The notes: generated from the sequence alone by a model not told the origin. A stretch of DNA of 64,000 nucleotides from Rhytidiadelphus loreus (GCA_947034895.1 OX344765.1:13707001-13771000), one strand, 5' to 3'. Shown: positions 48,425-60,000, counted from the stretch's first letter. Numbers and translations: made by a program.

Positions 48425-49079
48425 TGAGATTGTTCTATGAATCAAAGTTAATTTTTTGAACTTATTTGTTTAATTGTTTTGAAAAAGTTTGAAACTTGAG
48501 TGGCCCAAAAGAATCCTATGCTTAATTTTTTTTAATATGATACTATGATTGCTCACAAAAAAAGATGCTCTATAACTTTCATACCATCAATCCCCAAAAA
48601 ATGAACCAAAGCTTTTGAAGTACAAAAAAATTCCAATCTATGAGAACAAAAAAACTTTAATTTTTAATTCAAATTTTGTTAATTTTTTTTGTTCACCTAA
48701 TTTATATTTAGGCTTATTGTGGTATAACTCTTGCTCTTTGGCACCAATTAAAATACAAATTACAATCCCATAAAACTAACAAGTTTATCTATATCATGAA
48801 AAAGTATCAAAAGCTTCATAAAAAATTGACCTTATATGAAGTTGCCCGAAATCCATTTTCCAAGCTACAAAGACAATTGAGACTTTAGAGCTTAACATCC
48901 TAACAATGTATTCTCTACAAGAGAAAAGGTTGTTTTAAGTACAACCTAGTAGTATAGTCCTACAATCTTATGATCTTTAGGGAGATTTTTAGTAAATTTT
49001 TATTGAAAACAAATGTATTTCTAATAAATATTTATTATAATTTGCTAAAAGGTCATAAATTATAGAACTATATTGCTAA
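48425..49079. other. AT-rich interior of the hAT-like element, no gene seen
   Basis: No coding frame or repeat ends were identified. Confidence 0.4.
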
Positions 49080-50140
49080 GACCATACCTAAAACATTCCT
49101 TTCTCTTCTAGTGATTATTCATGAGGTGGATTTTAAAATACAAAATAATGCACGAAGATTTGTATAAAAAACTTTCCCATTTGAATTCTTCTTTTTTCCA
49201 AGTATTCTTGTACTCATGAATTATTTACCACCATCAATCCATCATCCCTAACTTAAAAATTAGATGGAAGGGATTTAAAGAAAAATTTCCCTTTTTGATT
49301 TAATTTATGCATATTTCAACGAATTATCCTACTAAAGGACCTATAATTTATGAAGTGTATTTCAAAATACAAAATAATGCATGAAGATATTTACAATGCC
49401 TTCCCCATTTAATTTTTTTGATTCTCCAGGCATCTTTATACTCATGAATTATTACCACCTTCATCTCTAACTTAAAAAAATAGTAGGGAAGGGATTTAAA
49501 TGAAAACTTCTCCTTTTGATTTAATTTATGCAAATCTCAAAGATTTACCCTATGGGTCTATAATTTATCAAGTGTATTTTTCTTGATTCTCTAAGCATCT
49601 TTGTAGTCATGAATTATTTACCACCTTCATCTCTAACTTAAAAAATTAGTAGGGAAGGGATTTAAATGAAAACTTCTCCTTTTGATTTAATTTATGCAAA
49701 TCTCAAAGATTTACCCTATGGGTCTATAATTTATCAAATGTATTTTTTTTTATTCTCTAAGCATCTTTGTAGTCATGAATTATTTACCACCTTCATCTCT
49801 AACTTAAAAAATTAGTGAAGAATGGATTTAAATGAAAACTTCTCCTTTTGATTTAATTTATGCAAATCTCAAAGATTTACCCTATGGGTCTATAATTTAT
49901 CCAGTGTATTTCAAAATACAAAATAATGCATGAAGATATTTGCAATACCTTCCCCATTTAATTTTCTTGATTCACCAAGCATCTTTGTACTTACGAATTA
50001 CTTACTATCTTCACCTCTAACCTAAAACTAGAGGAAAGAGATTTAAATAAAAACTTTCCCTATGGATTTAAGCAAATCTCAAATAGTCATTCTACAAGTG
50101 TATAATTTATCAAATGAATTTCAAAATACAAAAAAATAGA
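49080..50140. repeat. Tandem repeat, about 170-220-bp units, about five copies
   Basis: Each unit contains 'atttaaatgaaaacttctcc', 'gatttaatttatgcaaatctc', 'taccctatgggtctataatttat' and 'atcttt.tactcatgaatta'. Starts of the 'gatttaatttatgc' word lie near 49,297, 49,517, 49,685, 49,852 and about 50,060. Some units carry an extra about 50-bp block ('tttcaaaatacaaaataatgcatg'). Confidence 0.85.
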
Positions 50141-50417
50141 TGGATAGATACGTATGATCTTTCTTATTTTATTTTATTTCATATCATGTAATCACAATCG
50201 AATAAATGATAATGAACTATTGATATATATTTAAAAAAATTGCATGTTTGCAAAAATTGAGTGTTCAATGGAAGATGACATCTTGTCATAAAATTAATAT
50301 ACTAGAGCAAATTAATAGATCAAACAAAATATTGTCAAATTCAAGTTGTACTATAGAGAATCCAAAGCAACTAGATTTTTAGAAGAGCTTTCATTTCTAA
50401 TAAATGAGATTAGGTGT

Positions 50418-51348
50418 TTAACCCCTAAAGGACCAGGGCCGTTCTTCTGTCAAAAACTACTCAAAACTGCCATTTTTGCGGCATTCATCCAAAAAAACAA
50501 AAAAAATACTTTTTTTATAATCTAACCGTAGGATCATGTACTTTACTAGTCTAGTATCATGTGGTAAAATTTTCATGGAGTTTGACCGAACAGATTGGAA
50601 GATATTAGCATTCAAAGTTGATAAAAGAAAGTTTTTTTGAACACTAGCCTGCAATTTCAGATGACTTTGAATGCCATTTGGGGAATAAAATTACACCATG
50701 GACCTTGAATTTAAAAATTTTTGTGTTGAAGAATTGAGTTGAAAGTCTAGAAAAAAAAATTAAAAAAAAACATGATTGATTTTCATTCTTTAAAAAATTG
50801 TTCAGTACAAGTAGGTCCAAGATTGAAAGAAAAACTAAATCTTTAATAGCTCTAAAATGGGATTGAAACACAATAATCTCAAAGGTGAGATTGTTCTAAA
50901 TAGAAAACTTAACCTTGTCAAACAATTTTTTTTGAAAAATTGTGAAAATTGCATTCAGAATTGAATCCTATAAGTTATTTTTTCAAGAAGATGCTCAAAT
51001 TGCCCGAAAAACAAGATTGTTCATAACTTTCACATTACTAATCCAAATGGAATGAATCAAAGCTTCACATGTACACAAAAATATGATCTTTAAGAAGAAA
51101 AAAATTAAAAAATTAATTTCAAATTTCTGTAGATTTATTTTTCTGCCCAGTGACGTGTAAATTATGTTTAAGATGCCATAACTTTTGCTCTCGGGCACCA
51201 ATTGAAATGAAATTTATATTCCCACGAAGCTCATAAGTTTTCCTATCTTATGGGAAAGTTTCAAAAAAATTCACTGAAAATTGAGATCATAGGAACTTGC
51301 TCGGATCCATTTTGTCCCCCGAGGGGACAATGGTCCTTTAGGGGTTAA
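50418..51348. mobile_element. piggyBac-like non-autonomous element, 931 bp, best-preserved copy
   Basis: It starts TTAA-CCCCTAAAGGACCA and ends TGGTCCTTTAGGGG-TTAA, a perfect 14-bp inverted repeat bounded by TTAA on each side. This is the canonical piggyBac arrangement (TTAA duplication, TIR beginning CCC). The interior is AT-rich; minus-strand frames at 50,457-50,654 and 50,644-50,871 resemble no transposase. It sits within the hAT-like element. Confidence 0.75.
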
Positions 51349-51540
51349 GCTACAAAATCTGATTTCATCAAGGTCCATTTATTTAGCTCACCTAACAAAG
51401 AGGGTCCACTAATACACCTAGCAAACTAAAACAAAAGTAATTGACTCCAATGAAGCTCTCAATTTCTACCTTCAACACCCACAAAAAGCAATCGAACGCG
51501 TTCTTCAAGTGACTTTGAGTCTTCGGCGACCTCTCTTGGA
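51349..51540. other. Spacer before the GGGCGAC array, nothing recognised
   Basis: Ordinary mixed-composition DNA leading into the repeat array. Confidence 0.4.
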
Positions 51541-53165
51541 GGAGAACACGGGTCAGGGCGACTGAGGGTGGAGGTGGAAAGAATTGGCCTCCCAAAGGCC
51601 CAAAATTGTCAAATTTAGGCCTTTGAAGGGCTTCTAGGGGCGACTACGGGTCTTAGGCGACCTCTTTGGGAGGTGAACACGGGTGAGGGCGACCTTGGGT
51701 AGGGGGCGACCGCGGGTGGAGGCGGGAAGAATTGGCCTCCCAAAGGCCCCAAATTGGCAAATTTGGGCCTCTGGGGGGCTTCTAGGGGCGACTTTGGGTC
51801 AGGGCGACTTCTTTGGGAGGAGAACACGGGTGAGGGCGACCTTGGGTAGGGCGACCTCGGGTGGAGGCGAGAAGAATTGGCCTCCCAAAGGCCCAGATTG
51901 GCAAATTTGGGCCTTTGGAGGGCTTTTAGGGGCGACTTCGGGTCAAGGCAACCTCTTTGGGAGGAGAACACGGGTGAAGGCGACCGCGGGTGGAGGTGGG
52001 AAGAATTGGCCTCCCAAAGGCCCCAAATTGGCAAATTTGGGCCTTTGGGAAGCTTTTAGGGGCGACTTTGGGTCAAGGCGACCTTTTGGGGAGGAGAACA
52101 CGGGTGAGGGCGACCTCAGGTAGGGCGACCTCGGGTAGGGGGCGACCGCGGGTGGAGGCGAGAAGAATTGGCCTCCCAAAGGCCCAAAATTGGCAAATTT
52201 GGGCCTTTGGGGGGCTTCTAGGGGCGACTTCGGGTCAGGGCGACTTCTTTGGGAGGAGAATGCGGGTGAGGGTGACCTCGGGTAGGGGGCGACCGCGGGT
52301 GGAGGCGGGAAGAATTGGCCTCCCAAAGGCCCCAAATTGGCAAATTTGGGCCTTTGAGAGGCTTCTAGGGTCGACTTCGGGTCAAGGCGACCTCTTTGGG
52401 AGTAGAACGCGGGTGAGGGCGACCTCAGGTAGGGCGACCTCGGGTAGGGGGCGACCACGGGTGGAGGCGAGAAGAATTGGCCTCCCAAAGGCCCAAAATT
52501 GGCAAATTTGGGCCTTTGGGGGGCTTCTAGGGGCGACTTCGGGTCAGGGCGACTTCTTTGGGAGGAGAACACGGGTGAGGGCGACCTCGGGTAGGGGGCG
52601 ACCGCGGGTGGAGATGGGAAGAATTGGCCTCCCAAAGGCCCAAAATCGGCAAATTTGGGCCTTTGAAAGGCTTCTAGGGGCGACTTCGGGTCGAGGCGAC
52701 CTCTTTGGGAGGAGAACGCGGGTGAGGGCAACCTTAGGTAGGGGCCGACCACGAATGGAGATGGGAAGAATTGGCCTCCCAAAGGCCCAAAATTGGCAAA
52801 TTGGGGCCTTTGGGGGCTTCTAGGGGCGACTTCGGGTCAGGGCGACTTCTTTGGGAGGAGAACACGGGTGAGGGCGACCTTGGGTAGGGCGACCTCGGGT
52901 GGAGGCGAGAAGAATTGGCCTCGCAAAGGCCCAAAATTGGCAAATTGGGGCCTTTGGGGGCTTCTAGGGGCGACTTCGGGTCAAGGCGACTTCTTTGGGA
53001 GGAGAACGCGGGTGAGGGCGACCTCGGGTAGGGCGACCTTGGGTAGGGGGCAACCGCGGGTGGAGGCGGGAAGAATTGGCCTCCCAAAGGCCCAAAATTG
53101 GCAAATTTGGGCCTTTGGAGGGCTTCTAGGGGCGACTTCGGGTCTTGGGCGACTTCTTTATTAGA
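51541..53165. repeat. GGGCGAC-rich satellite array, 11 units of about 150 bp
   Basis: The landmark GAATTGGCCTCC(C) occurs at 51,581, 51,729, 51,874, 52,003, 52,165, 52,312, 52,474, 52,621, 52,768, 52,912 and 53,073. Between 52,003 and 52,621 the spacing alternates 162/147, a 309-bp higher-order unit. Each unit combines GGGCGACTTCGGGTC-type modules, 'tttgggaggagaacacgggtg' and 'ggcaaatttgggcctttgg'. Open frames of 277 (plus, 51,990-52,823) and 279 codons (minus, 51,943-52,782) exist because most spacings are multiples of three. I do not call them genes. Confidence 0.95.
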
Positions 53166-53796
53166 AAAGAATACGGGTGAATGGGACCTCTTTTATTGTG
53201 CAACTGTGGATGGAGGTGGGAGCCATTGCTTTGAGGATGTCTTTTTTTTACAATTTCCTGCATAAATAAGAGATTTTAAACATCTTTCTTCTTTTTCTTT
53301 TTGATTTTGAAAGTTTCTTAATAATATTTTTTTTCTTAGACCCTTGATATTTCATATCAATTTCAAAATGTATATTTTTTAAACTAGTAAAAATCATTTA
53401 TTGTTTATTTCCCCTCGATTTCTTTCATTACATTGGAGTTGTTAATACATATATGCCCTAATTTTTAGGAACTCCATTGGGAATGTTTATAGAATTTCTT
53501 CTTGATTCCTAGGGTCTTTATAAGGTGGGGTCTTTTTAAATTTCCCTTGTTTTTTTTAATTTTCCCTAATTTTAATGCAAAAATTGTTATTATGATTTGC
53601 AAGTTCTTTCTTGTAATTGTGCATTGCAAATAATTAATTTGGTTGTTCAATTGAAACGTTTGATGTCATTCAAGAATGAGTGATTATCACTAAAAGGACA
53701 TATTGGCTAACTATATGGATTACTGTTAAGTACCTTGCTATCATTTTTTAGTCTCCTAAAATTCATTACAGATATTAACCTATTAAGGAAAAGAAG
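53166..53796. other. AT-rich interior of the hAT-like element, no gene seen
   Basis: T-rich DNA without a supported frame or repeat. Confidence 0.4.
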
Positions 53797-54072
53797 TTGG
53801 AGGATATAAAGAATTGTTGGCGGGTGGCTCTAACGTATGTATATGGGCTGCAACATTCAGAGAGGACCATAGAGATCATGCAAGAAAATCATAAATATAC
53901 GATGAAATCCATCTTGTATTCTATTAGAAAAATTGGCCACTTAATGAATATGAATGATATGGAAAAATACGACAATGAAGTATTTGAAAATACATTGATA
54001 GTGAGATACTTTGTAAGGAAGTTAGGTGACCTTATTGAGCCTAATCTAAAGAAGCAATTAATATGTGGATAG
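53797..54072 (+). CDS. Unidentified 91-codon frame inside the hAT-like element
   Basis: An open frame beginning MEDIKNCWRVALTYVYG with a mixed, protein-like composition: charged and aromatic residues, and little of the low-complexity bias of neighbouring frames. It has a stop at 54,070-54,072. It is isolated, with no promoter or splice context. I see no zinc finger, BED or hAT dimerisation motif. It may be a remnant exon of a captured gene or of the element's own lost protein, or simply chance. Confidence 0.25.
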   Translation: MEDIKNCWRVALTYVYGLQHSERTIEIMQENHKYTMKSILYSIRKIGHLMNMNDMEKYDNEVFENTLIVRYFVRKLGDLIEPNLKKQLICG

Positions 54073-54938
54073 GTGGCAAACTTGCTCATTGATAAACCAT
54101 GGTTGATGATGCCCCTTAAAGTTGTTTTCCACACTAATATTTTTGTAATAGGACATGATATTACCAGATTAGTATAAATAGAAACGTAGGTCACATTGCG
54201 TGCATTTAAATTTTGAAGAGCAATGTAAATATATTAACGACTTTTATATAATGTGACATTTAAAAAAATGAATTGAATATTCTAAATACAAAGTGCAAAA
54301 GTTATTGTATAGGATTTCAAATTTCAATTCTCTTGTGCAAATATTTAGTAATTTTTGTCAAACAATTAATTATAGTTTATTTGCTTCTAAACTATTGTGT
54401 GAGAAATTTTACAAAAATGAAGTTGAATTTTAACCCATAGAAGACCAAGAGTTCTTAAGGAATTCTCATCTCGGTTCACATAATGCTTAGAGTCTCAATT
54501 CTCATCATGATTTTTTTGAAACTTTTTTTGAAGATAGAAGAATATATCATCTTTGTAGGAATAAAGCATTTTTTCAATTAGTGTCTGAAAGAAAAAGTTA
54601 TGCCACCCTAAAGCCAAAAATGGAGGTCAATGGACACCTCAAATATTATATTTTTGTCTACATGTGAAGCTTTGATTCATTGTAATTGGACTAGTAATGC
54701 AAAAGTTATGGACAATCTTGTTTTTTGGACAAACTTAGCATTTTCTTGAAAACAAAACTTGGAGGGTTCATTTTTTAATGCAATTTTCACAATTTTTCTA
54801 AAAATTTATTTGACAAGGTTAAATTTGCTCACTAGAACAATCTCATCATTGGAATTATTGCGTTTCAATTCCATCTTAGAGCTCTTAACAATTTAATTTT
54901 TTTGTTCAATCTTGGACCTACTTCTACTTTAAAATTTC
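54073..54938. other. AT-rich interior of the hAT-like element
   Basis: About 54,430-54,900 resembles, in inverse orientation, parts of the piggyBac-like elements ('tggacaatcttgttttt', 'ctagtaatgcaaaagttatg'). It is probably a partial inverted copy. No gene was seen. Confidence 0.4.
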
Positions 54939-55475
54939 TTAACCCCTAAAGGACCAAGGCCTTTTTCTTGCCAAAAAACATTCAAAATTGCCATTTCTAT
55001 TGCAAAGAGTAAAAAATTTGGAAATTGTTTCTTTTGCACATCTAATCGTCTAACTATATTAGGATCTTATACATAATTAGTATAAAAATGTGTGGAATAA
55101 ATTTCAGAAATGAATCTTGCAAGTTATTTTTTGAAGAAGATTCTTCGATTGCTAGAAAAACTAGATTGTCTATAACGTTCACACCACTTATCCAAATGAA
55201 ATGAATCAAAGCTTTCCGTTGAGAAAAAAAATATAATATATGAGGAAAAAAAATTAAAATTTTTGAATTTTTTTTTGTTGCCTTTGTTTTGAACTTATTT
55301 GGGCACAACTTTTGTTCCTAGGCACCACTTGAGAAAACATTATATTTCCACAAAGATAATTAGTTTTTCTATCTTTAAAAAAAGTTTCAAAAAATTATGA
55401 CAAAAAATGAGACTGTAGGTACATGCCCAAAATCCAATTTGTCAACCAAAGGGACGATGGTCCTTTAATGGTTAA
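54939..55475. mobile_element. piggyBac-like non-autonomous element, 537 bp
   Basis: The left end is TTAA-CCCCTAAAGGACCAAGG, identical in its first 18 bases to the 50.4-kb copy. The right end is 'GATGGTCCTTTAATGG-TTAA'. It shares inner blocks with the 931-bp copy and appears to be an internally deleted relative. Confidence 0.65.
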
Positions 55476-55803
55476 AGAATGCAAATCAAGTGCTTTTATT
55501 AGTGAATATTTTTCCCTAGACTTTCAACTTATTTATTCAACGTATGTGTCTTTTAATTCAAAGTATGTAGTGCAAAAAATTTCCACAAATGACAGTCAAA
55601 GTCAATTGAAATTGCAGGTCACAGTTCAGAATTTTTTTTTTCCAACTTTGATTGTTAATATCTTCCAATCTATAAGGTCAAACTTCATGAAATTTTTACC
55701 ACATGATCTTAGACAAGTGAAGTACAAGATATTACGGTTAGATTCTAAAAAAAAATCTATTTTTTTGGATGAATGCAGCAAAAGTGGCAGTTTTGAATTG
55801 TAG
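55476..55803. repeat. Partial inverted copy of the piggyBac-like element
   Basis: Read on the minus strand, 55,590-55,800 matches 50,450-50,660 (the 'ctcaaaactgcca', 'gcattcatccaaaaaa', 'accgtaggat' and 'gatattagcattcaaagtt' region). It lacks the terminal CCCCTAAAGGACCA and runs directly into the GGGCGAC-type array. The plus frame 55,423-55,803 is a by-product. Confidence 0.7.
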
Positions 55804-55809
55804 TACAGA

Positions 55810-55895
55810 ATTTGCCCCTACCCGCGGTCGCCCCTACCCGCAGTCACCCCTACCCACGGTCGCCCTCTACCCGTAGTCGTCCCCACCTGAAGTCG
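55810..55895. repeat. Short GGGCGAC-type array in inverse orientation near the right end of the hAT-like element
   Basis: About five units of CGCCCCTACCCGCGGT type. They are the inverse complement of the GGGCGACCGCGGGTAG modules at 47.2 and 51.5-53.2 kb. The array sits about 180 bp from the right terminus, while the left array starts about 180 bp from the left terminus. Confidence 0.85.
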
Positions 55896-56079
55896 CCCTA
55901 AATTTGTGACGTGGCTGCCACATGGCAGCCAAGTAAGCCTAGGTAAATGGGGGGTAAATTCTGAAAAAGTCAAAGGGTAAAGTTGACTTTATTAGACGGA
56001 CGGGACCCTCTACTAGACGTCTTTGACGTCGAGTTTGTCGAGTTGTCGAGTTGTCCGGGTAGACAACCCTGCTTTCAAT

Positions 56080-57765
56080 GTACACCCCTCGGACATTTAT
56101 GTTGCTCTTGTTAGCCATATTGTAGATGAGTTGTCACCTACAATATTGTTGATCATAAATGCAAGAGTCTAAGCTATAAGAATGGGGTGACAATTGAAAA
56201 TGGGTTGATTCTTTTAGGGCAGATTTACACTATGATCTAAAACCAAGACTCATGGGTCCAAAAAAACCCATTTCAAACTCAACAAACTCCTAGTCGGATC
56301 CAAGTAGCTCATTAAAAAATTTGTTGGAAATTAAACTTGAATCCAAGTATAAACGACCTAGATTCAATTTGGTGTTTTAAAAAAGAATAAAAAGAATAAA
56401 AGTATTATATTAATAATAAAACAATATTTTAAAATAACATTATTATTATTTTAATAAATAATATTATATTTATATTTTCATTATAAAAATATATATTTAA
56501 TTTTTATTTTAATGTCCAATATGATGCGGCTAAGAGACTGCCACATTATTAGATTCATGTCAGATTTAATATTAATCATTATTAATTAAAAAATTACAAC
56601 ATTTAATTTGATTTTTCCCAATTTTTATTAAATTTCAAGAATAATAACTCACAGCCTTGTGGAAACTAGAAATTGCATGTAATGGGAATTGGACCCACAA
56701 TAGGAAATTGGTTCCACAAAATTAATGCTCTCCTTTGAGGAGGCCCTTGAGACCAAGATTGGGTCTAAAAATTTCAATCCAAATTTGTGCCACATGGGCA
56801 CCATGTCATTTCAACAAATTTTGGATTAGACCCTAGTATAAGCATTTTGAGTTTAATTTCCAACTCTTCACCAATAGGTTTGCTTGATTTCTGAGTTAAC
56901 TTTCTTGGACTTCGACCGTAGTGTAAACCCAAACTTAGATTTAAAAGAATTTGTCATGCCAATTAAAGATAACTAAGGTAAACTAGCCTATGACAAGCAA
57001 ATTGTCTAATGCAGACACCTCGGATATGTCCAATGACAAAAAAATTGCAATAAATGAGATTTGAGCTAATTAGTGGTCACAATCAATGCCTTGGGTGATG
57101 GTGGAGGAGTTACAATGACTACAATAGGAACTTCCACATTTCTAGTGTAAATTCATCACAAGAAGTAACTTTTTTATTCATTCATGTCATGGCCCTATTA
57201 GGCAAAATTGTGATTGCTTTAAGTTGTAAGATGATCATTATGGGTACCCTTTTTGGTGGTTTGGGGGGTATTCTAGAACCTCTTTGGACCAACTAGGTAG
57301 CACACTTCAAAATTCATAGCAAATTCATATTATGTAAAAAAAAATTTAATACTTTCTCCATTTCTCACATTGTCTTTATATAGAAAAGAAATTGAAAATT
57401 TTCAATAATGTCAAGAAGGCAAACCAACCATTTTGCCTATCATAGGCTAGTTTACCTTAAGTTAGCTCATCTCTTGGTTGGAGGGCTCGTGCTCTTACAC
57501 GGGAGACCCAAGACAACACATGTCTAATCTTGGGTGTCTATTGCATATAAAGGTGGGATAATGAAGGTGGTTGTCCCAATTGAATCTTGTTTGGGTCTTC
57601 TAAAATTATTTAGTTTTGTTTGTCATTTATCTAAAGTGTGGATGCTCTAATGATCTACCTTAGTGAAACAACATAACATTCTAAATTAATGTTGCAGTGT
57701 CCCTAAAATAAAATAACATTCTAATCCAATGTAAGGTAGAAGTACCTATAACCCCCAAAAATTAC
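56080..57765. other. AT-rich intergenic DNA with foldback-related start, no gene
   Basis: 56,080-56,215 continues the foldback-related sequence interrupted by the hAT-like insertion ('gagttgtcacctaca', 'gattctttta'). The rest is AT-rich with no supported frame. 'caggctagtttacctta' and 'taaggtaaactagcctatgacaagc' at about 57,447 and 56,971 form an inverted pair about 490 bp apart, suggesting another worn MITE. Confidence 0.4.
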
Positions 57766-57851
57766 AATAATAAGAGCTTCAAATGGAGATGCACTGCAGC
57801 AGTGTCAGCTCAAGGTATTTCTTGCAGGATCCATCCATGGCTTGTGGGATC

Positions 57852-58071
57852 TAAGGGCCACTTCACACTATGGCCGAAGGTCGAGAAGCCATGGCAGTTC
57901 ATTGCCAAGGGTTTGGATTTTGGGCTTGGCCTTTGAAGGCTTCACACTATGGCCGGCTAAAGGCTCCAATTCCTATTATTTATTGCTCATTTCTTTGGAC
58001 TCTCAACAAAGTTTGTCCACTCAATGCCATGGCATCTCGACTTGGACGGCCATAGTGTGAAGTGGCCCTAA
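57852..58071. mobile_element. PIF/Harbinger-like MITE, copy 2 (214 bp plus TAA duplications)
   Basis: TAA at 57,852-57,854 and 58,069-58,071 flanks 57,855-58,068, which begins GGGCCACTTCACACTATGGCC and ends GGCCATAGTGTGAAGTGGCCC. Copy A has no insertion at the matching place (about 28,790). It is closely related to the 15.7-kb copy. Confidence 0.85.
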
Positions 58072-58178
58072 GCTTATGTTAACCTACAAAATCCCAACTA
58101 ACCACTCCCATGAGTTCAGCAATGCAACATTTGCAAAAGATCATGAAAGAGTTTACAGTAAGCTTATTTCTACATCTT

Positions 58179-58987
58179 TTAACCCCTAACTGCCTCATCG
58201 ACCATATATGGTCGACCTGAAATTTCAGGCTCATTTTGAAGTGGGCAGTTAATTTCGTTTGCCCGTTTTTAAATTTTTTTGGGGCAGTTTTTAGGGTTAA
58301 CTGTTCAAAACTTTCATTTTTCACTGAAAAAAGGTACATATTTGAGTGTTGAGAGGTCTCCAAAGCCATTTATGTCAATTAGTAGAGGAGTAAAACTTGC
58401 TGATTTTACTTCATTTTTCAACTTTGAGCAATTTCACTTGATTTGAGATCTAAAAACTTCCACTTATTCATTTGCTTTGAAAATAGTCCCAATCGAAAGA
58501 GTAAAGTGTTTTCATGATTTCCACCATTGAAAATTTTAAAAAGAAAGTGTTAATTTGGAGTTATTTGTGAATTATACTTATTAAAAAAATTGCATCTCAA
58601 CAATTGCAAGGTGGATTGTGTAATGAGTTTAATAGCTTTTCAAGTGATATTAAGTTTTTTGAAAGGGTGTTTTAGTGTGCTAACACAATTTGTAGTTGTT
58701 CATGTCACTTCTAATCCCAAAAAGCTTTTATGTGCAAATTTCTGAAACATTGTGGAGAGGGACAACATATTAAAAATAGAAAACGTACATTTCTCTTATT
58801 ATAATCTCACAACTCTTATGGAATTTTACACTCAAAATTGGTGTGCATACTAATAAGCAAGCTCTTTAAACATCCATAAGGTTAGATTTTGAAAAAATCA
58901 TTTTGTTTCAATGGAGATAACTAAAAGCCCATGTTTTTTTTTCATGGGAAAAACACACTTGGAAATGCTTAGGCACTTAGGGGTTCA
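58179..58987. mobile_element. piggyBac-like MITE, second subfamily, 809 bp
   Basis: It starts TTAA-CCCCTAACTGCCTCA and ends TTAGGCACTTAGGGG-TTCA, imperfect inverse ends with TTAA at the left and a changed TTCA at the right. Copy A of the duplication lacks it. A short palindrome 'cgaccatatatggtcg' lies just inside the left end. It is non-coding. Confidence 0.6.
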
Positions 58988-60000
58988 GACTCTGTTTTGT
59001 ACAGCAATAACTCCTGCTTTGGGCAGTCCGTTCCAGCTGCTGAGTTCCTCCTGACCATCTCATATTGAGCTTACTGTAGGCATTCAACTCGACGAAATCT
59101 ATTTGTGAATGACAAAATTATATTTTCACTGTCAAATGGAAATAGGAACAACCCAACCACCATGCCAGGAAATGTGATAGTGAAGGAGACTGGAAATGGA
59201 GCAAACCATGGAGCATTCAGGACTTGGTTTCAGAAATGCTGCAGTTCCTCTGTGTTATTGAAACTCCTTGCCTTCTAGCAGACCTGTCAGATAAGAAGCA
59301 GGGTATGAGTGGTTACACCAAAAACACCAGATGCTGTGGGAGTCACAAAATTCATGAATCATTTCAAATCCTCTAAGACGGTCCTTCCCCTCTAATGACA
59401 CAATCTACATCTTGGACATTCCTTGCATGTTTTGAGAATTTTGTCGTGTCGTACACATGCATATTCATGATTGACCAAACTTTCACACCACACGTGATTG
59501 CATTTTACAACCACATAATTAATTTGCACATTTATCACTGAGGCAATGTTGTTGAACATACAGTCTAAACAAAAGTGTTGCTATTAACACTACGAGAAAG
59601 TCTCTGTTAATGATGTCCATGCGGTGCTCAAAATTACTTACAACCCACAAAAGATAATGAAACACCATCACTAGCTCATCCACCATCACTACCGTAGTGC
59701 TTGGTGTTGTGAAGGGACTATTTGACCATGGAAATGTTTTGAAATGTTGTCATATTGATTTCTAAGTGAAGAATCAAACTCACATGCTCGTTGAAGACTT
59801 CATTTCGGCTTCAGTTGCTAGTGGTCACTCGAAGCCACAGTAGTAAACGGAGCTACCAACCATGAAGCCTACACAAGCCCTAAAAATGCCACCGATTCAA
59901 CGTATTAAGACGGCACATGTTCTCTATTAATTAATGTTTCCACGTACTTCAACTTCAACAACAACATGATGAGTCAGAATCTAGAACAAAGATAAGTAAG

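Larger units (their letters stand above)
47025..56079. mobile_element. hAT-like non-autonomous element, 9,039 bp, with 8-bp target duplication
   Basis: The element 47,033-56,071 starts CAGGGTTGTCT and ends AGACAACCCTG, a perfect 11-bp inverse. It is flanked by identical CTTTCAAT at 47,025-47,032 and 56,072-56,079. Eight-base duplications and CAGGG termini are diagnostic of hAT elements. Subterminal TGTCGAGTTGT-type words repeat near both ends. Inside are GGGCGAC-rich arrays, a tandem-repeat block at 49.1-50.1 kb, a CATTAGA MITE, two piggyBac-like elements and a partial inverted piggyBac-like copy. No hAT transposase (zinc finger BED or dimerisation domain) was recognised, so mobility would depend on a protein made elsewhere. 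Confidence 0.85.

Noticed and set aside
51943..52823. Two overlapping 277- and 279-codon frames on opposite strands, possible repeat-rich proteins
   Set aside because: Both follow the about 150-bp satellite unit exactly and arise because unit lengths are mostly multiples of three. There is no non-repeat flank, start context or known motif. Kept only as an observation.
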